64,000 nt of DNA from Catelliglobosispora koreensis DSM 44566 (lineage in GTDB: Bacteria; Actinomycetota; Actinomycetes; Mycobacteriales; Micromonosporaceae), in assembly GCF_000379685.1 (NCBI RefSeq), contig NZ_KB903249.1:1319911-1383910 (forward strand), written 5' to 3'. The position numbers and the translations under genes were made by a program. Below the pieces are notes generated by a model. The model did no database searches, was not told the origin of the DNA, and saw only the letters and a program-made list of their open reading frames with translations. How positions within the stretch are numbered: position 1 is the first letter of the stretch; every line of letters starts with the position of its first letter. Shown in pieces: positions 53,732 to 61,595 of the stretch.

Positions 53732-54708
53732 CGGGCCTCCTTGCGGCGCTGGCGGACTAGCCGGACCTGGTAGAAGACGATCGGGGTGACCAGGAGGAAG
53801 AGGAAGACGGCGAGCGCGGCGCCCTTGCCATCCTCGTCGTAACGAAACGCGTAGTTGTACATCTCATTCGCGATGACACTGGTGCGGAACTGGCCGCCGG
53901 TCATCGTCCGCACGACGTCGAAGACTTTCAGCGTACCCACGGAGATGGTCACCAGGACCACGATCAAAGCTGGCCTGATGCTCGGAACCGTTACCCGCCA
54001 GAACATCTGGCTTGAAGTGACCCCGTCGAGCCTGGCGGCTTCGGTGATTTCGCTGGGGATCGCCTTGATCGCCGCCGAGAGCACCACCATCGCGAAGCCG
54101 GCCTGGATCCAAACCAGCACGGCGATGAGGAACATCGTGTTCCACGGGTCTTCCAGCAGCCACTGTTGCGGTTCCCCGCCGAGCCAGACCACGAGCTGGT
54201 TGGCCAGCCCGATCTGGTCTGACTCGGTGGGGCGGTAGGCGTAAACGAAACTCCAGATGATGCCGGCGCCAACGAACGAGATGGCCATCGGCATGAAGAT
54301 GAGCGATTTCGCGAACGACTCGAACCTCGTGCGGTCCACGAGCACCGCGTAGAGGAGCCCAACAGCCGTCGACAGGGTCGGCACCAGCAGCACCCACAAA
54401 GCGGTGTTGCGTAAGGTTTCCCGGGTTTCGGCGTGGGTGAACATCCACACGTAGTTGTCCAGCCCCACGAAGGAGGTCGACGAGGAGTCGAAAAAGGACA
54501 GTGTCAGCGTGCGGATCGCCGGGTAGATCAAGCCGATGCTCAGCAAGATCCCGGCCGGGGCGAGGAAGCCGATGGCGACCCAGCGGTCCTTAGGGCTATC
54601 CACTTTGCCCAGCGCGAGTAGAAGCAACCCCATAACAGCGGCGAAGCCGATGATGCCGTAAACAAGCATCATCAGCTTCTCGCCTTCGATCGCGAAATCG
54701 AAGCTCAT
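53728..54708 (-). CDS. Sugar ABC transporter permease (MalF/AglF-like)
   Basis: The 326-residue permease has an extra N-terminal helix (about 12-32) before the six-helix core, as in AglF-type alpha-glucoside permeases. The EAA loop is EAARLDGVTSSQMFWRVTVPSI near 222-243, and FDVVRTMTGGQFRTSVIANEMY is typical of the family. Its start is nine bases after the binding-protein gene, so translation is probably coupled. Confidence 0.9.
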   Translation of the reverse strand: MSFDFAIEGEKLMMLVYGIIGFAAVMGLLLLALGKVDSPKDRWVAIGFLAPAGILLSIGLIYPAIRTLTLSFFDSSSTSFVGLDNYVWMFTHAETRETLRNTALWVLLVPTLSTAVGLLYAVLVDRTRFESFAKSLIFMPMAISFVGAGIIWSFVYAYRPTESDQIGLANQLVVWLGGEPQQWLLEDPWNTMFLIAVLVWIQAGFAMVVLSAAIKAIPSEITEAARLDGVTSSQMFWRVTVPSIRPALIVVLVTISVGTLKVFDVVRTMTGGQFRTSVIANEMYNYAFRYDEDGKGAALAVFLFLLVTPIVFYQVRLVRQRRKEAR

Positions 54709-54717
54709 CGTCGTTGC

Positions 54718-56070
54718 TTACTTGGGCCAGGAGTTTTCGATGAAGTCCAAAGTTTCCTTTGTGGACTTTCCGGTGATCCAGTCGGTCATGCCCTTCCAGA
54801 ACGTGCCCGCGCCAACGGTCGCTGGCATCAGGTCGGAACCGTCGAACCGGAACACGGTCGCCGGGTCCTGCAGGATCTGAACCGACTTCTTGTCGATCGG
54901 GTTGGACACATTGGCCAGTTCGAGGCCCTTGTTGGCGCTCACCCAGTTGCCGGTCTTGGCGCGGGTGTTCGCGTAGTGCTCACTGGCCAGGTAGGTCTGG
55001 AACGCCTGGACCTCGGGCCGGTCGGTGAACGCGGCGGTGAACTCGCCACCGCCGAGCACTGGCTTGCCCTTGGCCGGGTCGATCGCCGGGAAGTAGAAGG
55101 CGAACACGTCGCCGTCCTCGGCGACCTTGGTGCCCTTAGGCCATTGGTTGGCGTAGAAGGACGCCTGACGGTGCAATGCGCACTTGCCCTGAACGATCGG
55201 CAAGCCGCCGTCCTGGAACGTGGTCGTCGCGATGGACTTCACGTCGCCGTAGCCACCGTTGACGTAGGCCGCGTTCTTGAGAATGCTGCCGGCGCGGTCA
55301 GTGGCGGAGGTGATTTCCGGTCCGTTGAACGGAATGCTGTGCGCGACCCACTTGTCGTACACGTCCGGGCCCTGGTCGCGAAGCACGATGTCTTCGATCC
55401 AGTCGGTGGCCGGCCAGCCCGTGGCGTCACCGGAACCGATGCCCGCGCACCAAGGCTTGAGCTTGCCTTCACCGGCGATCTTGTCGCTGAGGGTGATCAG
55501 CTCGGCCCATGTGGTCGGGACGGTCCAGCCGTTGTCCTTGAACATCTTCGGCGAGTACCAGACGAAGCTCTTGACGTTGGAGCCCAGCGGGGCGCCGTAG
55601 AGCTTGCCGTCGACCGTGCCGTATTTCAGCCAGTCCTTGGTGAAGTTCTTCTCCGCCATGGCCTTGGTCTTGTCGCCAACCGGCTTGAGCTTGCCGGCCT
55701 TGGCGAATGACTCCAGCAGACCCGGCTGCGGGATGAGGGTGACGTCGGGGGCACGGTTGCCATCGACGCGAACTTTGATCTGCGCCTCGAACTCAGCACT
55801 GCCTTCGTATTTGACAGTGACGCCGGTGCAGTCTGCCCACGCCTTCCAGGCGTCTTCCATCAGCTTGCCGTCGGCGTCGCGGATGGGGGAGTAGACCGTC
55901 ACGGTTTTGCCAGCGATGCCCTTGTAATCGGTAAAGGCAGCACACTCGGGAGTGTCTAGTTTGTCCTTCGCGCCAGTATCCGTGTTACCGCCCTTGCAGG
56001 CGGTGGCGGTTAGCGCCAGCGCTGCTACGCCCACCAGGGCGAATAGCTTGCGCTGTAGGTGAGAGGCCAT
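54718..56070 (-). CDS. Sugar ABC transporter substrate-binding lipoprotein (AglE-like)
   Basis: From ATG 56068-56070, with GAGGAGG nine bases upstream, it has 450 residues. The lipobox ALTATAC places Cys25 as the anchor. The body is a family 1 solute-binding protein; the segment EGSAEFEAQIKVRV and PDVTLIPQPGLL resemble AglE proteins for alpha-glucosides (maltose, trehalose, sucrose). It hands sugar to the two permeases encoded next. The ATPase must come from elsewhere, as with MsiK in Streptomyces. Confidence 0.85.
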   Translation of the reverse strand: MASHLQRKLFALVGVAALALTATACKGGNTDTGAKDKLDTPECAAFTDYKGIAGKTVTVYSPIRDADGKLMEDAWKAWADCTGVTVKYEGSAEFEAQIKVRVDGNRAPDVTLIPQPGLLESFAKAGKLKPVGDKTKAMAEKNFTKDWLKYGTVDGKLYGAPLGSNVKSFVWYSPKMFKDNGWTVPTTWAELITLSDKIAGEGKLKPWCAGIGSGDATGWPATDWIEDIVLRDQGPDVYDKWVAHSIPFNGPEITSATDRAGSILKNAAYVNGGYGDVKSIATTTFQDGGLPIVQGKCALHRQASFYANQWPKGTKVAEDGDVFAFYFPAIDPAKGKPVLGGGEFTAAFTDRPEVQAFQTYLASEHYANTRAKTGNWVSANKGLELANVSNPIDKKSVQILQDPATVFRFDGSDLMPATVGAGTFWKGMTDWITGKSTKETLDFIENSWPK

Positions 56071-56094
56071 CAGCACGTTCCTCCTCAGTTGCCG

Positions 56095-56155
56095 ATGCAA
56101 GACACTGAAAATCATGCAAGAAGTTTCGGGAGCGTGTCCAGACCTCATCCTTGCA
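56095..56155. promoter_or_regulatory. ATGCAAGA direct repeats upstream of the sugar ABC operon
   Basis: ATGCAAGA occurs at 56095-56102 and 56114-56121, a 19-bp period, and an inverted CTTGCA lies at 56150-56155. TTGCA-type repeats have been reported at MalR-controlled promoters in Streptomyces (from memory). They fit operator sites for a LacI-family regulator of this operon. Confidence 0.4.
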
Positions 56156-56210
56156 GGGTCTGTAACGGTTTGGCTACCTGCCGGAAACAACGGTAGGAGA
56201 TCGTGATATA

Positions 56211-56234
56211 AACAAGACGTACGTACGGTTTGTT
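56211..56234. promoter_or_regulatory. TetR-like operator palindrome upstream of tam
   Basis: A 24-bp near-perfect palindrome (20 of 24 positions), with perfect core CGTACGTACG and AACAA/TTGTT arms, overlaps the -10-like GATATAA and ends just before the ribosome site GGAGG. Palindromes of this type are typical TetR-family operators. No TetR gene is adjacent. Confidence 0.6.
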
Positions 56235-56244
56235 GGAGGTAGCC

Positions 56245-57012
56245 ATGTGGAATCCCGAGATTTACCTGCGCTTTGCCGATGAACGGGGCCGCCCGTTTCA
56301 CGATCTTGTCGGGCGGGTGAAGGCCGAAACGCCCCGAGTTGTCGAGGACCTAGGTTGCGGTCCCGGCAACCTCACCGAGACCCTTGCCGTCCGCTGGCCG
56401 GACGCTCAGATCCGGGGAGTGGACTCCTCGCCGGAAATGATCGCCGCGGCGCAGACGCCATCGGCCCTCGCGACCTACGCGGTGGGTGACGTTCGCGCGC
56501 ACGTGCCCGGTGCCGAAGTGGACGTCATCGTGACTAACGCCATGCTTCAGTGGGTCGAAGGTGCCGATGAGATCCTCGCCAGCTGGGTCAAGCCCGGCCG
56601 GTGGATCGCCGCGCAGATGCCCGCCAACCACGACGCCCCCGCGCACGTGCTGTTGCGTGAACTCTGCGGAACAGCGAAATGGTCCGCCAAGCTCGGGTTC
56701 ATGGCCGACAAGCGTTCCGTGGGCGACGCGGTGCACTACGCCCGCCTGCTGCGCACGGCGGGCTGCGACCACGTCGACACGTGGGAGACCTTGTATGTGC
56801 ATCAGCTCCCGGTCACGGGAGCGCACCATCCCGTGCTCACGTGGCTTAGCGGAACGGCGCTGCGGCCCGTCCGGGCGGCACTGTCCGATGACGACTTTCT
56901 CGCTTATTGCGCCGAACTGCAGCCGCGTCTGGCAGAGGCCTATCCCGCGCACGATGGGGTGGTTGACTTCCCGTTCCTGCGTGTCTTCGCGGTCGGCTAT
57001 CGAAGTTCGTGA
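56245..57012 (+). CDS. tam: Trans-aconitate 2-methyltransferase
   Basis: From ATG 56245, preceded by GGAGGTAG, the enzyme has 255 residues. It begins with MWNPEIYLRFADERGRPF, characteristic of Tam, and the SAM motif VVEDLGCGPGNLTE near 34-47, followed by DSSPEMI. Tam uses SAM to methylate trans-aconitate, detoxifying this inhibitor of aconitase. A palindromic operator overlaps its promoter, so it is probably repressed by an unlinked TetR-type protein. Confidence 0.9.
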   Translation: MWNPEIYLRFADERGRPFHDLVGRVKAETPRVVEDLGCGPGNLTETLAVRWPDAQIRGVDSSPEMIAAAQTPSALATYAVGDVRAHVPGAEVDVIVTNAMLQWVEGADEILASWVKPGRWIAAQMPANHDAPAHVLLRELCGTAKWSAKLGFMADKRSVGDAVHYARLLRTAGCDHVDTWETLYVHQLPVTGAHHPVLTWLSGTALRPVRAALSDDDFLAYCAELQPRLAEAYPAHDGVVDFPFLRVFAVGYRSS

Positions 57013-57034
57013 GCGGGACGGCTTAGACTGAGCC

Positions 57035-58012
57035 ATGTCTGAGCCGATGCCCATTCCTCCTTCGGTCCCGGTCGAATACGAAGACCTCGCCCGCGCGCAG
57101 ATGTCCGTTCAGGACGAACTGTTAGCGGTGCCCAGCATCGTCGGTGTGGCGCTGGGGCACAAAGTCGTCGCGGGGATCCCGACACCGGACCGGGCCATCG
57201 TGGTCCTGGTCGAAAACAAGGTCGCCGCGCAGACGCTTCCCGCGACAGAGGTTGTGCCTCCCGCCATCGGTGGCATCCCCACCGATGTGCAGGAGGTCGG
57301 CATCCTGCGCGCCGATCCCCGCCCGCTCGCGGCCGCTTCCGTCAGCCTGACCCGCAAGTTCCGGCCCGCGTTCGGTGGCATCAGCGTGGGGCACCATGCC
57401 ATCACGGCCGGCACGATCGCGACCGGATGCTATGACGCGCAACCGTTTCCGGGCATGCCGTCGAAGTTCTACCTGCTGAGCAACAACCATGTGCTCGCCA
57501 ACTCCAACGACGCCGCGGTGGGCGACGCGATCCTGCAACCGGGACCGTATGACGGCGGCACACAGGCCGACCAGATCGGCAAGCTGAGCCGGTTCGTGGA
57601 AATCAAGTTCGGCCAGGGTCAGCAGAACGAGGTCGACGCGGCCATCGCCGAGGTGGAACTGTCCGATCTAGACAGACGCATCCACTGGGTCGGCAACATG
57701 CGCAAGAGCATCCTCACGCCAGAGGTCGGGCTGCTGCTATCCAAGACCGGCCGCACCACCGGCTTCACGACGGGACGCATCGTCAACATCAACGCCACCG
57801 TCGACGTGAACTACGGCTCGGGCAAGGTCGCCCGGTTCATCGGGCAGCTCATCACCACACCTATGTCGGAACCCGGCGACTCCGGGAGCCTGGTTGCCGA
57901 CTTGGACGGTTCCGCTGTCGGTCTGCTCTTCGCAGGGTCTACGCTGGCAACCGTCGTCAATACGATCGAAGCCGTGCAACGCCTCTTAGGAGTCAAGATC
58001 GCGGATGGCTGA
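57035..58012 (+). CDS. Trypsin-like serine protease with N-terminal prodomain-like module
   Basis: The 325-residue protein has no signal peptide. Residues 15-90 form a small alpha/beta module (LLAVPSIVGVALGHK, AIVVLVENKV, LPATEVVPPAIGGIPTDV). The chymotrypsin-fold domain (about 105-325) shows His in LLSNNHVLAN near 152, Asp in EVDAAIAEV near 201 and the nucleophile Ser in EPGDSGSLV near 283. The lack of an export signal suggests a cytoplasmic role or non-classical export. The next gene overlaps it by eight bases and encodes a protein like its N-terminal module. Confidence 0.75.
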   Translation: MSEPMPIPPSVPVEYEDLARAQMSVQDELLAVPSIVGVALGHKVVAGIPTPDRAIVVLVENKVAAQTLPATEVVPPAIGGIPTDVQEVGILRADPRPLAAASVSLTRKFRPAFGGISVGHHAITAGTIATGCYDAQPFPGMPSKFYLLSNNHVLANSNDAAVGDAILQPGPYDGGTQADQIGKLSRFVEIKFGQGQQNEVDAAIAEVELSDLDRRIHWVGNMRKSILTPEVGLLLSKTGRTTGFTTGRIVNINATVDVNYGSGKVARFIGQLITTPMSEPGDSGSLVADLDGSAVGLLFAGSTLATVVNTIEAVQRLLGVKIADG

Positions 58013-58205
58013 AGTAGCCGCTGCCCTGGCCAAGGCGCAGGAGTGGGTTGGAACCGTGCCCGGAGTAGTCATGGTGGGGCAGGGGCGTGCCGATGACGGG
58101 TCACCTACGATCGATGTTTGGGTGACCCAGGCCGTCAGCCTTCCCGCCACCGTCCAAGGAGTTGAGGTTAGGGTCCGCGACAGCGGGACAATTGAGGCAC
58201 AGTAA
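58005..58205 (+). CDS. Small protein resembling the N-terminal module of the adjacent protease
   Basis: A 66-residue protein overlapping the protease gene by eight bases. Its order VPGVVMVGQG, SPTIDVWVTQ, LPATVQGVEVRVRDSG aligns by eye with VPSIVGVALG, DRAIVVLVEN and LPATEVVPPAIGGIPTDVQEVG of the protease N-terminus. A stand-alone copy of a prodomain could act as inhibitor or folding partner in trans. Translational coupling would keep the two at fixed ratio. Confidence 0.65.
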   Translation: MAEVAAALAKAQEWVGTVPGVVMVGQGRADDGSPTIDVWVTQAVSLPATVQGVEVRVRDSGTIEAQ

Positions 58206-58217
58206 GTTCTGTAGAGC

Positions 58218-59234
58218 ATGCAGGACTTCATCGCCGGGTTGCCCAAAGCCGAACTTCACGTCCACCACGTCGGTTCAGCCCTCCCACGGATCGTCGCCGA
58301 ACTCGCGGCACGTCATGAAGGTGCTTCTCCAGTACCGGCTGATCCTGAGCTTTTGAAGGATTACTTCACGTTCACTGACTTCGGTCATTTCGTGACGGTC
58401 TATTTGAGTGTCGTCGATCTCATCCGTGATGCCGAGGATGTGCGCATCCTGACCTTCGAAATCGCGCGGGAACTGGCCCGGCAGAACGTCCGCTACGCCG
58501 AGCTGACGGTCACGCCCTACTCGCACATCAAGCGCGGCGTGCCCGCGACCGCGTTTTGCGAGGCGATCGAAGACGCGCGGCTATCGGCTGAGCGGGAACT
58601 GGGCATCCAGTTGCGGTGGTGCTTCGACATCCCCGGTGAGGCAGGGCTGCCGGCCGCGGAGGTCACGCTGAAGACAGCTCTGGAAGAAAAGCCGGAAGGC
58701 CTCATCAGTTTCGGCCTGGGCGGGCCGGAGATTGGCGTGCCGCGGCCACAGTTCAAGCCCTACTTCGCGATGGCGAAAGCCAATGGGCTCTATAGCGTGC
58801 CGCACGCGGGTGAGACGACTGGGCCGCAAACCATCTGGGACGCCATCAACGAGCTGACCCCGGACCGCATCGGCCACGGCATCTCGGCGGCGCAGGACCC
58901 GGAACTCATGGCCTATCTCGCCGAGCACCAGCTGCCGATCGAGGTCTGCCCAACGTCCAATGTGTGCACGCGCGCCGTGCCCGCTATCGAAGAGCACCCG
59001 CTGGCATTGCTTTCCCAGGCCGGCGTCAAGTTCAGCATCAACTCCGACGATCCGCCGATGTTCGGCACGACCCTGGAGAATGAGTACACCGTGGCCGCGC
59101 GCCTGCTGGAGCTAGATGAGCGCGGTGTGGCCCAGCTGGCCCGCAACGCGGTGGAACAGTCCTTCGCCCCACTGGACACGAAGCGGGCCATCCTCGGTGA
59201 GATCGACAGCTACGTCGCGTCACACGCTATGTAG
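58218..59234 (+). CDS. add: Adenosine deaminase
   Basis: A 338-residue metal-dependent amidohydrolase. The N-terminal HxH zinc ligands are in ELHVHHVGS (His14, His16), the third His and catalytic Glu region in PHAGETTGPQTIWDAI near 195-210, RIGHG near 215, and the metal Asp in NSDDPPMF near 274-281. It deaminates adenosine to inosine in purine salvage. The start is 12 bases past the small gene upstream. Its 3' end overlaps the convergent MazF-like gene by 15 bases. Confidence 0.9.
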   Translation: MQDFIAGLPKAELHVHHVGSALPRIVAELAARHEGASPVPADPELLKDYFTFTDFGHFVTVYLSVVDLIRDAEDVRILTFEIARELARQNVRYAELTVTPYSHIKRGVPATAFCEAIEDARLSAERELGIQLRWCFDIPGEAGLPAAEVTLKTALEEKPEGLISFGLGGPEIGVPRPQFKPYFAMAKANGLYSVPHAGETTGPQTIWDAINELTPDRIGHGISAAQDPELMAYLAEHQLPIEVCPTSNVCTRAVPAIEEHPLALLSQAGVKFSINSDDPPMFGTTLENEYTVAARLLELDERGVAQLARNAVEQSFAPLDTKRAILGEIDSYVASHAM

Positions 59235-59561
59235 CTTGCGCACCTTCGTCCACGTTGGACGGTCGAGGGCGCCAGCCTTGTTGTCGACCGTGCGAATGCG
59301 GATCGGGTCGGTGAGGTCGAGGTAGCTGTTCTTGTCCGCGTTGCGGTCCCAGGCGCGCGTCTCGATCTGGATGTGATCGCGGCGGCGGCTCTGGTCCTGG
59401 CTCGTGATCTTCAGGACGTCATAGCCCGTGAAGGTCACGCGCACGATGAGGCACGGGCGCACCTTGGAGCCGGGGCCGTCTTCGAACGGAACGTCGGCCC
59501 ACCAGATCTCACCCGGCCGCGCCTTGCGGTTGAACAGGATTCGCCAAAGCCACGACAACAT
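59220..59561 (-). CDS. PemK/MazF-family protein without adjacent antitoxin
   Basis: The 113-residue protein has a hydrophobic N-terminus (MLSWLWRILF) and then the MazF/PemK fold: RPGEIWWADVPFEDGPGSKVRPCLIV near 15-40, DVLKITSQDQSR and YLDLTDPIRIRT. MazF toxins are RNases that cut mRNA at short motifs. No antitoxin gene lies on either side, as is common for this actinobacterial subgroup, so it may be a solitary RNase. The upstream 95 bp to the BASS gene hold the divergent promoters. Confidence 0.75.
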   Translation of the reverse strand: MLSWLWRILFNRKARPGEIWWADVPFEDGPGSKVRPCLIVRVTFTGYDVLKITSQDQSRRRDHIQIETRAWDRNADKNSYLDLTDPIRIRTVDNKAGALDRPTWTKVRKLHSV

Positions 59562-59656
59562 GCGCCAGATCCTAACGGCGCGCTCGGCGGAGCAGCCGAG
59601 GGCCGGCTATTCGGCTGATATCCGGGGGGACCTAAAGGCATGAAGAATCCTCGGCT

Positions 59657-60523
59657 ATGAATTCGGTATTCACCGCGGTCTTCCTGCCGATCGCGCTCGG
59701 CATCGTGATGCTCGGTCTCGGTCTTGGCCTGACGATTGCCGACTTCAAACGCATTGTCGTGTTTCCCAAAGCCGTGCTGATCGCCCTGGTCTGCCAGGTC
59801 ATCTTGCTTCCCGCGGCGTGCTTCGGGCTGGTCATCGCTTTTGACCTGCCACCCGTTCTGGCCGTCGGCATGATGCTGCTCGCCGCCTCACCGGGCGGGA
59901 CGACGGCCAACCTCTACAGCCACCTCTTCGGCGGCAACGTGGCGCTGAACGTGACGCTCACGGCCGTCAACTCCGTCCTGGCCGTGTTCACGTTGCCCAT
60001 CGTCGTCAACTTCGCGGTCGCCCACTTCATGTCGGGCACCGGCCAAATTGGGCTCCAGTTCGACAAGGTGCTGCAGGTCTTCGCGATCGTGCTGCTTCCC
60101 GTCGCCCTCGGCATGTTCATCCGGTCGCGTTCGGTCGCTTTCGCCGATCGCATGCACAAGCCGGTGCGCATCCTTTCCGTCCTCGTCCTCGTCGTCGTCA
60201 TCGCTGGCGCGATCATCAAGGACCTCGACAAGTTCGGCGAATACTTCGCCGCGGCCGGCGCTGTCGCCTTGGCCTTCAACCTGGTTAGCCTCGCGGTGGG
60301 CTATTTCGCGCCACGGCTGGCCAAGGTCGGCAAGCCCGAGTCGGTTGCCGCCGCGATGGAAATCGGCATCCACAATGGAACCCTCGCGATCGCCATCGCG
60401 ATTTCGCCCGCGTTGCTCAACAACAGCGAGATGGCCGTCCCGGCTGCCGTCTACAGCCTCATCATGTTCTTCACGGCGGCGGCGTTCGGATATGTCGTGC
60501 GGGAACGGCGAAGCGTTTCGTGA
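59657..60523 (+). CDS. Bile acid:sodium symporter (BASS) family transporter
   Basis: A 288-residue membrane protein with about nine to ten helices. The signature LLAASPGGTTANLYSHLFGGNVALNVTLTAVNS (about 74-106) contains the Asn and Thr residues of the first crossover, and AAMEIGIHNGTLAIAI near 234-249 the second. Bacterial BASS proteins move organic acids such as pantoate or bile-acid-like anions with Na+. It may be transcribed with the sigma factor gene 22 bases downstream. Confidence 0.85.
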   Translation: MNSVFTAVFLPIALGIVMLGLGLGLTIADFKRIVVFPKAVLIALVCQVILLPAACFGLVIAFDLPPVLAVGMMLLAASPGGTTANLYSHLFGGNVALNVTLTAVNSVLAVFTLPIVVNFAVAHFMSGTGQIGLQFDKVLQVFAIVLLPVALGMFIRSRSVAFADRMHKPVRILSVLVLVVVIAGAIIKDLDKFGEYFAAAGAVALAFNLVSLAVGYFAPRLAKVGKPESVAAAMEIGIHNGTLAIAIAISPALLNNSEMAVPAAVYSLIMFFTAAAFGYVVRERRSVS

Positions 60524-60545
60524 GGGCTAGGTAGTCCTCCTTTAC

Positions 60546-61595
60546 GTGGAGAACTTCGACGACTTCGTGGCCACCCGGTCACACCGGCTGCTGCACACGG
60601 CCTACCTGCTGACCCGAGACCACGCGCTGGCCGAGGATCTGCTCCAGACCGCGTTAGCCCGCAGCTGGGCGGCTTGGGATCGCATCGAGGGCGATCCCGA
60701 GCCGTACGTGCGCCGCGTGCTAGTGAACACGTTTCGCTCCTGGTGGCGCCGGCGCTGGAACGGCGAAGTTCCCACGGGCTTGATCCCGGAACGCGGCTAT
60801 GGCCCAGCACAGTCCGATGTGGACGATCGTGATCTCGTCTTGCGGGCGCTCGGCCGGCTGCCCAAGCGGCAACGGGCTGTCTTGGTACTGCGGTATTTCG
60901 AGGACCTGAGCGAGACGCAGATCGCTGAACTGATGTCAGTTTCGGCCGGTGCTGTGCGCAGCTATGCCGCCAAGGGCATCGCCTCGCTGCGGGCCGATCC
61001 CGCGCTGTTGAGCCAGCTGCCGGCCCCGCTGACGGTTCCCGAAGGCACGCAACGTCTTTCGGGTGTGCGGCATCGCGTCGCCGCTGCCCGCCGACGCAAC
61101 GTCGCCGTGGCTTTGGTGCTCGCACTGGCGACTGTCGCGGCACTTCTGGTTTTCAGACCGCAAGTGGACCAGTCGCCTCCGATCACGCCGCCCAGCGTGG
61201 TTCCCTCCACAGCGGATTCCTTTGACTCTTATCAGTTTCCGTCGCCGCCAAGCGTGTTAGCGCCGATTGTGCTTGACACCTATGGGATGTTCGATGGGGC
61301 GGTCGCGATCTTTGGGCCGCCGGTGACGGTGCGCTGGCACGCCCGCATGAAGATAACGGTGCGCTCACAGACACCGGGCCGGTACACCGTGAAGCTAAAC
61401 GGCGTACCGGTAAGAACGGTCATCTTCTGGGACTACACCGCGCCGCTGAAGAAGGAAGTCTTTGAAGCCGAGCCAGGTCTGGTTGGCAGCGACGTGACCG
61501 TGACGGTGGAACCCGAACGCGCTCATGCCCATTGGGTGGTCGCGATAGGGCCGGCTGCGCCATGGGAGCAACCGCAGCCGGCATCGTCTTCTTAA
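60546..61595 (+). CDS. SigE-family ECF sigma factor fused to a membrane-anchored exterior domain
   Basis: From GTG 60546 the protein has 349 residues. Sigma region 2 (about 5-75: HTAYLLTRDHALAEDLLQTALARSWAAW) and region 4 (about 95-150: LPKRQRAVLVLRYFEDLSETQIAELMSVSAGAVRSYAAKGI) match the SigE family. A basic linker, one transmembrane helix (about 187-205), a Pro-rich stretch and a beta-rich exterior domain of about 125 residues follow. Ordinary members end near 170 and have a separate partner. This one is tethered, so it may need proteolysis or a conformational switch. It overlaps the next gene tail to tail by four bases. Confidence 0.8.
   Translation: MENFDDFVATRSHRLLHTAYLLTRDHALAEDLLQTALARSWAAWDRIEGDPEPYVRRVLVNTFRSWWRRRWNGEVPTGLIPERGYGPAQSDVDDRDLVLRALGRLPKRQRAVLVLRYFEDLSETQIAELMSVSAGAVRSYAAKGIASLRADPALLSQLPAPLTVPEGTQRLSGVRHRVAAARRRNVAVALVLALATVAALLVFRPQVDQSPPITPPSVVPSTADSFDSYQFPSPPSVLAPIVLDTYGMFDGAVAIFGPPVTVRWHARMKITVRSQTPGRYTVKLNGVPVRTVIFWDYTAPLKKEVFEAEPGLVGSDVTVTVEPERAHAHWVVAIGPAAPWEQPQPASSS

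Noticed and set aside
56127-56140. CebR-like box upstream of the sugar-binding protein
   Set aside because: CGGGAGCGTGTCCA matches the consensus at only about 10 of 14 positions and is not symmetric.
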